Part shown: positions 53,205-62,139 of the stretch, in pieces | How the letters are laid out: every line of letters begins with the position of its first letter | Numbering within the stretch: the first letter of the stretch is position 1 | Origin: Pseudomonas jinjuensis | GTDB taxonomy: Bacteria; Pseudomonadota; Gammaproteobacteria; Pseudomonadales; Pseudomonadaceae | Direction of reading: 5' to 3' | Assembly (NCBI RefSeq): GCF_900103845.1 | Contig: NZ_FNIJ01000015.1 | Location: forward strand, 1-64,000 | DNA length: 64,000 nt | Made by a program: the position numbers and the translations under genes | Notes under the pieces: generated by a model | Seen by the model: only the letters and a program-made list of their open reading frames with translations | Databases searched by the model: none | What the model was told of the DNA's origin: nothing

Positions 53205-54224
53205 TTGAACGATGCGAGGAGCGACGATCCGGTGATGAAGACAGGCGATGCCGACGTGCTGGTGCTGCTGGTCGACGACCAGGCGATGATCGGCGAAGCG
53301 GTGCGCCGGGCCCTGGCGGATGACCCGAACATCGATTTCCATTTCTGCTCCGATCCGCGCGAGGCCATCGCCCAGGCGATCCAGATCAAGCCCACGGTGA
53401 TTCTCCAGGACCTGGTGATGCCGGACGCCGACGGCCTGGCGCTGGTCCGCGAGTACCGCGGGCACGTGGCGACCCGCGACATCCCGATCATCGTCCTGTC
53501 GACCAAGGAAGAGTCGGTGGTGAAGAGCCTGGCCTTCGCCGCCGGGGCCAACGACTACCTGGTCAAGCTGCCCGACCCCATCGAACTGGTGGCGCGCATC
53601 CGCTACCACTCGCGCTCCTACCTCGCCCTGCTGCAGCGCGACGAGGCCTACCGCGCCCTGCGCGAGAGCCAGCAGCAGCTGCTGGAGACCAACCTGGTGC
53701 TGCAGCGGCTGATGAACTCCGACGGCCTCACCGGGCTGTCCAACCGCCGGCATTTCGACGAGTACCTGGAACTGGAATGGCGTCGCGGCCAGCGCGAGCA
53801 GAGCCAGCTGTCGCTGCTGCTGGTCGACGTGGACTTCTTCAAGGCGTTCAACGACACCTTCGGCCACCTGGAGGGCGACGAGGCGCTGCGCAAGGTCGCC
53901 GGGGCCATCCGCGACAGCTGCAGCCGCCAGTCCGACCTGCCGGCGCGCTACGGCGGCGAGGAATTCGCCATGGTCCTGCCGGGCACCTCGCCGGGCGGCG
54001 CCCGGCTGGTGGCGGAGAAGTTGCGGCGCGCCGTCGAGGACCTGCGGATCAGCCACGAACTGCCGGTGCACGGCGCCTTCCTCACCGTCAGCATCGGCGT
54101 GGCGACCCTCACGCCGCAGGCAGCGGTGAGCTTCCGCCGGCTGATCGAGCTGGCCGACCAGGGGCTGTACAACGCCAAGCATGGCGGGCGGAATCAGGTG
54201 GGAACGGTCAGGCTGGAAACCTGA
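53205..54224 (+). CDS. wspR: WspR, diguanylate cyclase response regulator
   Basis: The 339-residue protein has an N-terminal receiver ([20 protein letters not shown], phospho-Asp69 in [11 protein letters not shown]), a helical stalk ([20 protein letters not shown]) and a GGDEF domain with signature GGEEF near residue 251. An RQSD inhibitory site lies five residues before it. Phosphorylation drives clustering and c-di-GMP synthesis. TTG at 53205 has GGAGAGG 7 bases upstream and is chosen; a TTG at 53184 that overlaps wspF, and an ATG at 53235, are alternatives. Confidence 0.92.
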   Translation: MNDARSDDPVMKTGDADVLVLLVDDQAMIGEAVRRALADDPNIDFHFCSDPREAIAQAIQIKPTVILQDLVMPDADGLALVREYRGHVATRDIPIIVLSTKEESVVKSLAFAAGANDYLVKLPDPIELVARIRYHSRSYLALLQRDEAYRALRESQQQLLETNLVLQRLMNSDGLTGLSNRRHFDEYLELEWRRGQREQSQLSLLLVDVDFFKAFNDTFGHLEGDEALRKVAGAIRDSCSRQSDLPARYGGEEFAMVLPGTSPGGARLVAEKLRRAVEDLRISHELPVHGAFLTVSIGVATLTPQAAVSFRRLIELADQGLYNAKHGGRNQVGTVRLET

Positions 54225-54327
54225 GGGACGCAATCGGTCGGCCTTGCCTTGAGTCAGGCTGCCCGGCGGGCGTGAGTCGGGTATACTTTGCGGCTTTTCG
54301 ACGCATAACCCGCGAGTGCTGCCCGCC

Positions 54328-55423
54328 ATGGAAATCCAACCGATCCTCAACAGCATCAAGGACCTCTCCGACCGCACCCAGGCTATTCGGGGGTATCTTT
54401 GACTACGATCTGAAACATGATCGTCTGGTCGAAGTGAACCGCGAGTTGGAAGACCCGGCCGTCTGGAACAACCCCGAATACGCACAGAACCTGGGCCGCG
54501 AGCGCGCCACCCTGGCGCAGATCGTCGAGACCCTCGACGAACTCACCGGCGGCCTGGCCGATTCCCGCGACCTGCTGGACATGGCCGTCGAGGAAAACGA
54601 CGAGGGCGCCGTCAACGACGTCGCCAGCGAAGTCGAACGCCTGCGCGAGATCCTCGAGAAGCTGGAATTCCGCCGCATGTTCAGCGGCGAGATGGACCCG
54701 AACAACGCCTACCTGGACATCCAGGCCGGCTCCGGCGGCACCGAGGCCCAGGACTGGGCCAACATGCTGCTGCGCATGTACCTGCGCTGGGCCGACAAGC
54801 ACGGCTTCGACGCCACCATCATCGAACTGTCCGAAGGCGAAGTCGCCGGCATCAAGGGCGCCACCGTGCACATCAAGGGCGAGTACGCCTTCGGCTGGCT
54901 GCGCACCGAGATCGGCGTGCACCGCCTGGTGCGCAAGAGCCCGTTCGACTCCGGCAACCGTCGCCACACCTCGTTCACCGCGGTGTTCGCCTCGCCGGAA
55001 ATCGACGACAACATCGAGATCGAGATCAACCCGGCCGACCTGCGCATCGACACCTACCGCTCCTCCGGCGCGGGCGGTCAGCACGTGAACACCACCGACT
55101 CCGCGGTGCGTATCACCCACGTGCCGACCAACACCGTGGTGGCGTGCCAGAACGAACGCTCCCAGCACGCCAACAAGGACACCGCCATGAAGATGCTGCG
55201 GGCCAAGTTGTACGAGCAGGAGATGCAGAAGCGCACCGCCGCCTCGCAGGCGCTGGAAGACTCCAAGTCCGACATCGGCTGGGGCCACCAGATCCGCTCC
55301 TACGTGCTCGACCAGTCGCGCATCAAGGACCTGCGCACCGGCGTGGAACGCAGCGACTGCGACAAGGTTCTCGACGGCGACCTCGACGAGTACCTCGAAG
55401 CCAGCCTCAAACAAGGCCTCTGA
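54328..55423 (+). CDS. prfB: Peptide chain release factor 2 (programmed +1 frameshift)
   Basis: RF2 reads UGA and UAA stop codons. The gene starts at the ATG at 54328 and reads 24 codons to CTT TGA (54397-54402). It then shifts +1 to continue GAC TAC GAT to 55423, giving 364 residues. The shift site CGGGGGTATCTTTGAC has the Shine-Dalgarno-like G-run before CTT. The anticodon-mimic SPF lies in [10 protein letters not shown] and the GGQ motif in [13 protein letters not shown]. The internal TGA is regulation, not damage. Confidence 0.96.
54397..54403 (+). promoter_or_regulatory. Autoregulatory +1 frameshift site of prfB
   Basis: CTTTGAC, codon 24 plus in-frame UGA, preceded by GGGGGTAT. When RF2 is scarce the ribosome pauses at UGA and slips forward one base. 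This matches the standard bacterial prfB site. Confidence 0.95.
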
Positions 55424-55436
55424 CGCGGAGCCCCCT

Positions 55437-55513
55437 GTAGGAGCGAGCTTGCTCGCGAAGCTCTTGACCTTGGGTACGCGAGCAAGGGCTAGGCGCCCCC
55501 CTCGGTCCTACAC
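55437..55513. repeat. REP-like pair, second arm altered
   Basis: GTAGGAGCGAGCTTGCTCGC at 55437-55458 faces a divergent partner at 55475-55512 in which CGCGAGCAAG and TCGGTCCTAC are separated by GGCTAGGCGCCCCCC. The inserted GC palindrome sets it apart from the clean pair at 45.2 kb. Confidence 0.7.
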
Positions 55514-55556
55514 GTATCCCCCCATTTGATTAAGACGCCAGGCAGATAGAACGACC

Positions 55557-57062
55557 ATGAGCGACCAACAACTCGACCAGACCGAACTGCAGCAGGAAGA
55601 AAACAAGCTGATCGCCCAGCGCAAGGAAAAGCTTGCCGCCGTGCGCGAAGCCAGGGCCATCGCCTTCCCCAACGACTTCCGCCGCGACGCCTACTTCGCG
55701 GACCTGCAGAAACAGTACGAAGGCAAGACCAAGGAAGAGCTGGAAGCCGCAGCCATCCCGGTCAAGGTCGCCGGTCGCATCATGCTCAACCGCGGTTCCT
55801 TCATCGTCCTGCAGGACAGCAGCGACCGCCTGCAGGTCTACGTCAACCGCAAGACCCTGCCGGAAGAAACCCTGGCCGAGATCAAGACCTGGGACCTGGG
55901 CGACATCATCGGCGCCGAAGGCGTACTGGCCCGTTCGGGCAAGGGCGACCTGTACGTCGACATGAACAACGTGCGCCTGCTGACCAAGTCCCTGCGTCCG
56001 CTGCCGGACAAGCACCACGGCCTGACCGACACCGAGCAGCGCTACCGCCAGCGCTACGTCGACCTGATCGTCAACGAGGAAACCCGCCACACCTTCCGCG
56101 TGCGTTCCCAGGTCATCGCCCACATCCGCCGCTTCCTCAGCGACCGTGGTTTCCTCGAAGTGGAAACCCCGATGCTGCAGACCATCCCCGGCGGCGCGGC
56201 GGCCAAGCCCTTCGAGACCCACCACAACGCGCTGGACATGGCCATGTTCCTGCGCATCGCGCCGGAGCTGTACCTCAAGCGCCTGGTGGTCGGCGGCTTC
56301 GAGAAGGTCTTCGAGATCAACCGCAACTTCCGCAACGAAGGCGTCTCGACCCGGCACAACCCCGAGTTCACCATGCTCGAGTTCTACCAGGCCTACGCCG
56401 ACTACGAAGACAACATGGACCTGACCGAGGAGCTGTTCCGCGAGCTGGCCCAGGCCGTGCTCGGCAGCACCGACGTGCCCTACGGCGACAAGGTCTTCCA
56501 CTTCGGCGAGCCGTTCGCCCGCCTGTCGGTGTTCGACGCCATCCTCAAGTACAACCCGGAACTCACTGCGGCTGACCTCAACGACGTCGACAAGGCCCGT
56601 GAGATTGCGAAGAAAGCCGGCGCCAAGGTCCTCGGCCACGAAGGCCTGGGCAAGCTGCAGGTGATGATTTTCGAGGAGCTGGTCGAGCACAAGCTGGAGC
56701 AGCCGCACTTCATCACCCAGTACCCGTTCGAGGTCTCGCCGCTGGCGCGCCGCAACGACCAGGACCCGAGCGTCACCGACCGCTTCGAGCTGTTCATCGG
56801 CGGCCGCGAGATCGCCAACGCCTACTCCGAGCTGAACGACGCCGAGGACCAGGCCGAGCGCTTCATGCTGCAGGTGAAGGAAAAGGACGCCGGTGACGAC
56901 GAGGCGATGCACTACGACGCCGACTTCGTCAACGCCCTCGAATACGGCATGCCGCCCACCGCCGGGGAAGGCATCGGCATCGACCGCCTGGTGATGCTGC
57001 TGACCAACTCGCCGTCGATCCGCGACGTGATCCTGTTCCCGCACATGCGCCCGCAGGCCTGA
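55557..57062 (+). CDS. lysS: Lysyl-tRNA synthetase, class II
   Basis: The 501-residue enzyme charges tRNA-Lys. An N-terminal OB-fold (about 65-165, [20 protein letters not shown]) is followed by the class II core: motif 2 [20 protein letters not shown], the lysine-specific [18 protein letters not shown] and motif 3 [14 protein letters not shown]. The ending [10 protein letters not shown] is standard. It follows prfB, as in many gammaproteobacteria, with a REP-bearing gap of 133 bp. Confidence 0.96.
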   Translation: MSDQQLDQTELQQEENKLIAQRKEKLAAVREARAIAFPNDFRRDAYFADLQKQYEGKTKEELEAAAIPVKVAGRIMLNRGSFIVLQDSSDRLQVYVNRKTLPEETLAEIKTWDLGDIIGAEGVLARSGKGDLYVDMNNVRLLTKSLRPLPDKHHGLTDTEQRYRQRYVDLIVNEETRHTFRVRSQVIAHIRRFLSDRGFLEVETPMLQTIPGGAAAKPFETHHNALDMAMFLRIAPELYLKRLVVGGFEKVFEINRNFRNEGVSTRHNPEFTMLEFYQAYADYEDNMDLTEELFRELAQAVLGSTDVPYGDKVFHFGEPFARLSVFDAILKYNPELTAADLNDVDKAREIAKKAGAKVLGHEGLGKLQVMIFEELVEHKLEQPHFITQYPFEVSPLARRNDQDPSVTDRFELFIGGREIANAYSELNDAEDQAERFMLQVKEKDAGDDEAMHYDADFVNALEYGMPPTAGEGIGIDRLVMLLTNSPSIRDVILFPHMRPQA

Positions 57063-57073
57063 GCCGGAACGCC

Positions 57074-57104
57074 GTGAAGAAGCCGCCTTCGGGCGGCTTC
57101 TTCG
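57074..57104 (+). terminator. Rho-independent terminator of lysS
   Basis: GAAGAAGCCGCC-TTCG-GGCGGCTTCTTC: a 12-bp perfect stem with a UUCG loop, 12 bp past the lysS stop. Confidence 0.85.
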
Positions 57105-57119
57105 TGTCTGGGTTTTCCA

Positions 57120-57218
57120 TCGTTCCCACGCTCCCGCATGGGAACGCATCCGTGGACGCTCCTGCGTCCGCATGCCGGCCATGGCGGTGGATAACGCTGG
57201 CGCGTTATGCACCCTGCG
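57120..57218. repeat. REP-like repeats between lysS and TetR gene
   Basis: CGTTCCCACGCTCCCGCATG plus its inverted arm and GGACGCTCCTGCGTCCG (57120-57171) match the repeat at 12.5 kb. GGATAACGCTGGCGCGTTATGC (57188-57209) is another common Pseudomonas intergenic hairpin. Confidence 0.75.
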
Positions 57219-57338
57219 GTTGCCTCGCGTTGCCCCAACGTTCGCCACCGCATATCCCACCGCGACCGAACAATTGATTCCCCGCCGAAAAGCCCGAACA
57301 ATGCCGCATCAGGCAGATGTGTGCCGGAGGAAATTTCA

Positions 57339-58052
57339 TTGAGCCGAGTGTCCCAGCGAAACAGTGCCGCGCAAGTCGCCAGCGCGGTGGCCGGAAGTGT
57401 CCAGTACCAGGGCCGCAAGGCCGCCCGCGAGGGCAGCGAGCAGCGCCGCCAGGCGATCCTCGACGCCGCCATGCGCATCATCGTCCGCGACGGCGTGCGC
57501 GCGGTGCGGCATCGCGCGGTGGCGGCGGAGGCCGGGGTTCCGCTGTCGGCGACCACCTACTACTTCAAGGATATCCAGGACCTCATCACCGACACCTTCG
57601 CCCAGTTCGTCGAGCGCAGCGCGGAAAAGCTGTCGCAATTCTGGGCCAGCGTGGAGGGCGACCTGCAGGCGATGGCCGCGAACCTGGTCAGCCATCCGCA
57701 GTCGCGCCAGGAGCTGGCCGATCGCATCGTCGCGCTGACCATCCGCTACGTGCAGATGCAGCTCAACGAGAACCGCGCGCACCTGCTCGCCGAGCAGGCG
57801 CTGCTCCAGGAAGCGCTGCTCAACCCGCGCCTGACCCGGCTGGCGCAGAACCACCGGCGGATCCTGTCCCGCGGCGTGGTGCACTTCTTCGAGGTGCTGG
57901 GCTCCGAGCGGCCTATCGAGGATGCCCGGCTGTTGACGGCGATCATTCTGCAAATGGAGTATCAGGGCCTGCTCGACGGCGTGGAGAACCTGAACGTCGA
58001 CGCCATGCGCGGCGCACTCACACGCTACCTTTATCTGGTGATGGGACTTTGA
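57339..58052 (+). CDS. TetR-family transcriptional regulator
   Basis: The 237-residue regulator has a longer N-terminal tail than usual before the helix-turn-helix (RRQAILDAAMRIIVRDGVRA then HRAVAAEAGVPLSATTYYF, residues 35-85). The ligand domain is helical. The TTG start is supported by GGAGGAAA 8 bases upstream; no ATG nearby gives a better start. Downstream genes on the same strand are separated by a terminator. The regulator's target is unknown; I recall it as the conserved neighbour of lysS (PA3699). Confidence 0.88.
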   Translation: MSRVSQRNSAAQVASAVAGSVQYQGRKAAREGSEQRRQAILDAAMRIIVRDGVRAVRHRAVAAEAGVPLSATTYYFKDIQDLITDTFAQFVERSAEKLSQFWASVEGDLQAMAANLVSHPQSRQELADRIVALTIRYVQMQLNENRAHLLAEQALLQEALLNPRLTRLAQNHRRILSRGVVHFFEVLGSERPIEDARLLTAIILQMEYQGLLDGVENLNVDAMRGALTRYLYLVMGL

Positions 58053-58057
58053 AGCGA

Positions 58058-58086
58058 ACCCCGCAGTACTGAATGCGGGGTTTTTC
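58058..58086 (+). terminator. Rho-independent terminator of the TetR gene
   Basis: ACCCCGCAGTACTGAATGCG then GGGTTTTTT: an 8-bp stem CCCCGCA/TGCGGGG with T-run, directly after the TetR stop. Confidence 0.85.
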
Positions 58087-58134
58087 ATATCGGCGTCGCG
58101 CCCGGCAGTTGGCGGGATGCCTAAGGAGAGAGTG

Positions 58135-58698
58135 ATGAAAGTCTGGCGAGCACTGCTGGCATTGAGCCTGGGGCTGCTCAGCGGCTGCCTGGTGACCTTC
58201 AAGGACCCGATTCCCGCCAACGAGGCGGCGCCGGTCCACCTCCTCGGCGAATGGTCGCGGGTCAACGAGTACGGCGAGGAGCAGTTCCTCGAGATCACCC
58301 GCTCCGGACCCAACGTCTACCGCGCCATCAGCTATCTGGAAGAGCGCGAGAACACCGACAGCATCGAGGATTTCGGCTTCACCGTGGCCCATCACGGCAA
58401 GCGCTGGTATCTCTCCGCCGGCCTGCCGAAGAGCATGGGCGGCAACTTCGCCCTGGGCGGCTTCGAGATCACCGACAAGGATGAACTGGTGATCTACAAC
58501 CTGGACGTCGAGCACGTCCTCCAGGCCATCCAGGACGGCGCGCTGGCCGGGCAGAAGGTGGACACCGAGCAGGGCGACGGCGCCCTGGTGACGAGCCCGC
58601 TGCCGAAGGTGCTGGTGTACTTCAACGACCCGGCCAATTCCGACCTGTTCGTCGAAGCCCTGCGCTTCCAGCGGGTCACCAAGAGAGAGGCCAAGTGA
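58135..58698 (+). CDS. Putative lipoprotein
   Basis: The 187-residue protein has a lipobox (LGLLSGC, Cys near residue 18) and a beta-rich mature part with HLLGEWSRVNEYGEEQFLEI. The family is not recognised. AAGGAGAG lies 6 bases before the ATG at 58135. The stop overlaps the next gene's ATG as TGATG, so the lipoprotein is co-translated with the DUF1704 protein. Confidence 0.8.
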   Translation: MKVWRALLALSLGLLSGCLVTFKDPIPANEAAPVHLLGEWSRVNEYGEEQFLEITRSGPNVYRAISYLEERENTDSIEDFGFTVAHHGKRWYLSAGLPKSMGGNFALGGFEITDKDELVIYNLDVEHVLQAIQDGALAGQKVDTEQGDGALVTSPLPKVLVYFNDPANSDLFVEALRFQRVTKREAK

Positions 58699-60002
58699 TG
58701 AGTCCCCGGCGCAAGAAGGCCACGCCCAGCGAGTACCAGCAGATCATCCGCGGCCTGTCCGACCGCATCGTCGAGGCGCAGACGCCGATCCGCGTGCTCG
58801 ACGCGATCAAGTGGGACGACTCGATCCGCGCGGACTTCCTCAAGGGCCGCGGCAAGCACGCACCGAAGGTCGATCGCGCCTATTACGACAGCCGTCCGCT
58901 GGCCTTCGACCCGGGCGCGAAGAAGCAGGAATTCCAGAACATCGAGCGCGACATCACCCGCCAGCTCGGCCAGTTCAACCCGGTCGGGCAGATCATGCGG
59001 CGCATGTGCAAGGAATACCGCATGGTCATCCGCATGCTGGAAGCGCGCGGCACCGCGGATTTCGGGCTGATCTCCCAGGAACTCTACGGCTCGGCGTCGG
59101 ACGCCTTCCACGCCGGCGACCCGACCCTGGCCGACCTCGGCCTGATGCTCTCCGACTACCTGAACAACATCGCCGACCGCGGCGACCTCAAGGACGAACC
59201 CAAGACCCTCACCGCCAAGCAGGTGGTGGAGATGCTGCAGACGCGGCTGAACAACGTCTTCGGCGAGGAGGAGGGCACCATCCGCGTGTTCGAGTCCGAC
59301 GGCATCGTCGCCGACGCCGCGGCCGGCGCCGACTACATCAAGGTGCGCGCCGATGCGCTGTTCAACGAGCGCGACGTGCGCGCGCTGGAGGTGCACGAGG
59401 GGCTGGTCCACGTCGGCACCACCCTGAACGGCCTCAACCAGCCGATCTGCACCTTCCTCGCCAAGGGCCCGCCATCGTCCACCGTGACCCAGGAAGGGCT
59501 GGCGATCCTCATGGAGGTGATCGCCTTCGCCTCCTACCCGACCCGCCTGCGCAAGCTGACCAACCGCACCCGCGCCATCCACATGGCCGAGGACGGCGCC
59601 GACTTCCTCACGGTGTTCCATTTCTACCGCGAGCAGGGCTACAGCGTGGAAAGCAGCTACCAGAACGCCAGCCGGGTGTTCCGCGGCTCGACGCCGGACG
59701 GCCTGCCGTTCACCAAGGACCTGTCGTACCTGAAGGGCTTCATCCTGATCTACAACTACATCCAGCTCGCGGTGCGCAAGGGCAAGCTGGAGCAGATCCC
59801 GCTGCTGTTCTGCGGCAAGGCGACCCTGGAGGACATGCGCACGCTGCGGCAACTGGTGGACGAGGGGCTGGTGGTGCCGCCGAAGTACCTGCCGCCGCAG
59901 TTCCGCGACCTCAACGCGCTGGCGGCGTGGATGTGCTTCTCGAACTTCCTCAACCACCTGAGCCTCGACCGCATCGAGGCGGATTACGCGAATATCCTGT
60001 AG
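58698..60002 (+). CDS. DUF1704 / QEGLA-motif protein, MATCAP-like putative metallopeptidase
   Basis: The 434-residue protein carries the family's VTQEGLAILMEV motif, which gave it the name flavohemoglobin expression-modulating QEGLA protein. LEVHEGLVHVGTTLNG contains an HExxxH-type zinc site (HEGLVH, about residues 234-239). The family (PF08014) includes animal MATCAP tubulin/tyrosine carboxypeptidases. QEGLA would supply the third zinc ligand. In bacteria the substrate is unknown. The ATG at 58698 overlaps the lipoprotein stop; a GTG at 58695 is possible. Confidence 0.85.
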   Translation: MSPRRKKATPSEYQQIIRGLSDRIVEAQTPIRVLDAIKWDDSIRADFLKGRGKHAPKVDRAYYDSRPLAFDPGAKKQEFQNIERDITRQLGQFNPVGQIMRRMCKEYRMVIRMLEARGTADFGLISQELYGSASDAFHAGDPTLADLGLMLSDYLNNIADRGDLKDEPKTLTAKQVVEMLQTRLNNVFGEEEGTIRVFESDGIVADAAAGADYIKVRADALFNERDVRALEVHEGLVHVGTTLNGLNQPICTFLAKGPPSSTVTQEGLAILMEVIAFASYPTRLRKLTNRTRAIHMAEDGADFLTVFHFYREQGYSVESSYQNASRVFRGSTPDGLPFTKDLSYLKGFILIYNYIQLAVRKGKLEQIPLLFCGKATLEDMRTLRQLVDEGLVVPPKYLPPQFRDLNALAAWMCFSNFLNHLSLDRIEADYANIL

Positions 60003-60099
60003 CGCTGCACCGAGATGCCCTTCGTAGGGAAGCCGTTGTCAGCCTGCACCGTAGGAGCGCACTCCGTCCGCGATCCCCGGCCCCATGGATGACCCGACC

Positions 60100-61026
60100 A
60101 TGACTCACCGCTTCAAGGCCGCCGCGCTGTCCCTGCTGCTGTTCCTCGGCGGCTGCAGCGAGCTGCTGTTCTACCCCAGCCCCGACGTGCCCTTCACCCC
60201 GGCGCGGGCCAAGCTGGAATACCGCGACGTGACCCTGACCACCAGCGACGGCGTGAAGCTCGCCGGCTGGTGGCTGCCGGCGAAGGCGGGCGTGCCGGTC
60301 AAGGGCACCGTGCTGCACCTGCACGGCAATGGCGGCAACATGGCCTGGCACCTGGGCGGCGCCTTCTGGCTGCCGAAGCAGGGCTACCAGGTGCTGATGC
60401 TCGACTACCGCGGCTACGGCCGTTCCCGCGGCGCGCCGGCGCTGCCGGAGGTCTACCGCGACATCGACGCCGCCTTCGCCTGGCTCGACCGCGCCCCGGA
60501 AGCGCAGGACAAGCCGCTGGTGGTGCTCGGCCAGAGCCTCGGCGGCGCGCTGGCGGTGCACTACCTGGCGCAACATCCGGAGCGCGTGCGGCAACTGCAC
60601 GGCCTGGTGCTGGACGGCGTGCCCGCCAGCTACCGCGAAGTGGCGCGCTACACCCTGGACAAGCCCTGGCTGACCTGGGCATTCCAGGCTCCGCTGTCCC
60701 TGCTGGTGCCGGACGGCGACAGCGCGATCCGCGCGATGCCGCGACTTTCTGGCGCACCTGTGCTGTTCTTTCACAGCATCGACGATACCATCGTGCCCCT
60801 GGAAAACGGCCTGAGCCTGTACAAGGCGGCGAATCCGCCGAAGGTCTTCCAGCTCACCCGCGGCAACCACGTGGAAACCTTCGGCGACCCGACCTGGCGT
60901 GAAGTGATGCTGCGCTTCCTCGACGATCCGCGGCACTTCAGCGGCCTGCGCCGCCTGGCCGAAGTCCCCCTTACCGATCCGCCGGCCGATTCCGCGCCGG
61001 CCCAGCAGACACAAGGCAGTCAATGA
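60100..61026 (+). CDS. Alpha/beta-hydrolase lipoprotein (BEM46/YfhR-like)
   Basis: The 308-residue lipoprotein (SLLLFLGGC, lipid Cys near residue 19) has an alpha/beta-hydrolase domain. The oxyanion region is VLHLHGNGGNMAWHLGG, the nucleophile lies in VLGQSLGGALAVHY, the Asp in FFHSIDDTIVPLENG and the His in TRGNHVETFGDP. It is a serine esterase or peptidase-like enzyme tethered to the outer or inner membrane; substrate unknown. The ATG at 60100 with GGATGA upstream is preferred over 60085. Confidence 0.88.
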   Translation: MTHRFKAAALSLLLFLGGCSELLFYPSPDVPFTPARAKLEYRDVTLTTSDGVKLAGWWLPAKAGVPVKGTVLHLHGNGGNMAWHLGGAFWLPKQGYQVLMLDYRGYGRSRGAPALPEVYRDIDAAFAWLDRAPEAQDKPLVVLGQSLGGALAVHYLAQHPERVRQLHGLVLDGVPASYREVARYTLDKPWLTWAFQAPLSLLVPDGDSAIRAMPRLSGAPVLFFHSIDDTIVPLENGLSLYKAANPPKVFQLTRGNHVETFGDPTWREVMLRFLDDPRHFSGLRRLAEVPLTDPPADSAPAQQTQGSQ

Positions 61027-61346
61027 ACGAACGCAACCCGATCCCCTACATCCTCACCGCCATCGCCAGCATCTTCGGCAGCGTCGCGGTGCTCTGGTAC
61101 TACGGCTACCTGCATTTCGCCAAGCCGGAAGACGCCCGCCTGCTGGCCGAATTCACCATGCTCAAGTCCATTCCCGGGGAAGACGTTAAACTGTCCCTCG
61201 AGCCGGCGGACCAGGTCGCGCATTGCATCGACGGTGTGCTGGTGCTGTTCGACACCAAGACCAAGGGGCTTTCCGGGGTGCTGGTCGACGACCGCAGGCA
61301 TGCGGTGCGCTGCCTGGGCCAGGAGACCCCGCAAGAGGTGAAATGA
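61023..61346 (+). CDS. Hypothetical membrane-anchored protein
   Basis: The 107-residue protein has one N-terminal helix ([20 protein letters not shown]) and a small soluble domain with [20 protein letters not shown]. It overlaps its neighbours on both sides by 4 bases, so it is part of a coupled operon with the hydrolase and the macrodomain protein. No family is recognised. Confidence 0.8.
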   Translation: MNERNPIPYILTAIASIFGSVAVLWYYGYLHFAKPEDARLLAEFTMLKSIPGEDVKLSLEPADQVAHCIDGVLVLFDTKTKGLSGVLVDDRRHAVRCLGQETPQEVK

Positions 61347-61843
61347 ACATTCGAGTCTGGCAAGGCGATATCACCTGCCTTGAGATCGACGCCATCGTCA
61401 ACGCGGCCAACAGCTCGCTGCTCGGCGGTGGCGGCGTCGATGGCGCCATCCACCGGGCGGCCGGCCCGGAACTCCTCGAATACTGCCGCCAGCTCGGCGG
61501 CTGTCCCACCGGCGAAGCCAGGATCACTCCCGGCTTCCGCCTGCCGGCCCGGCACATCATCCACACCGTCGGCCCGGTCTGGCGTGGCGGCGGCCACGGC
61601 GAGCCGGACCTGCTCGCCGCCTGCTACCGCAACAGCCTGCGCCTGGCCGAGGAAAACGCCCTCGCCGGCATCGCCTTCCCGGCGATCAGCTGCGGCATCT
61701 ACGGCTATCCCCACGAGGCGGCGGCACGCATCGCCATCGCCGAACTGCGCGCGGCGCGCGAGGCGGGCAGCCCGTTGCGGGAGATGATCCTGGTGTCGTT
61801 CTCGGCGGAGATGGCGGAGCTGTATCGCTCCCTGCTGGGCTGA
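61343..61843 (+). CDS. Macrodomain protein, O-acetyl-ADP-ribose deacetylase type (YmdB)
   Basis: The 166-residue macrodomain has [20 protein letters not shown], the ADP-ribose loop of MacroD-type hydrolases, and [19 protein letters not shown]. It removes acetyl or ADP-ribosyl groups. ATGA overlap with the preceding gene. Confidence 0.93.
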   Translation: MNIRVWQGDITCLEIDAIVNAANSSLLGGGGVDGAIHRAAGPELLEYCRQLGGCPTGEARITPGFRLPARHIIHTVGPVWRGGGHGEPDLLAACYRNSLRLAEENALAGIAFPAISCGIYGYPHEAAARIAIAELRAAREAGSPLREMILVSFSAEMAELYRSLLG

Positions 61844-61940
61844 ACGTAGGACGGGTGAAACCCGCTGAATAACGGCAATGGCGGGTTACACCCACCCTAC
61901 GGCTGTAGGAGCAACTGTCTTACATCGTCTTGATGCTTCC

Positions 61941-62071
61941 CCCTCACCCTAACCCTCTCCCTCAGGGAGAGGGGACCGTTCGGAGTCGCCGGGTGGCACG
62001 GCATTCACCCCGACGCCAATCTGCCCCCTCTCCCTCTGGAGCGGGGCGCGCAGCCAGGGCTGGGGTGAGGG
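61941..62071. repeat. 131-bp intergenic repeat, copy 2 (inverted)
   Basis: It begins CCCTCACCCTAACCCTCTCC and ends GGGCTGGGGTGAGGG. It is the reverse complement of 6004-6134 at nearly every position and has the same length. Confidence 0.85.
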
Positions 62072-62093
62072 AGCCACAACACCAGACTTTCCC

Positions 62094-62116
62094 GTAGGAG
62101 CGGGCCATGCCCGCGA
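62094..62116. repeat. REP-like palindrome
   Basis: GTAGGAGCGGGCCATGCCCG followed by CGA, the same unit and orientation as at 36641-36663. Confidence 0.85.
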
Positions 62117-62139
62117 CAGAATGGCCTCCCACGCCGTGC

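Larger units (their letters stand above)
61844..62139. other. Repeat-filled intergenic region
   Basis: This 296-bp gap between convergent genes holds only repeats: the GTAGGACGGGTGAAACCCGC / GCGGGTTACACCCACCCTAC hairpin (61846-61900), the 131-bp element copy 2 (61941-62071) and a REP palindrome (62094-62116). No gene is seen. Confidence 0.75.

Noticed and set aside
54400-54402. In-frame TGA in prfB suggesting a pseudogene
   Set aside because: It is the conserved programmed frameshift site CTTTGAC with an upstream G-rich ribosome-pausing element.
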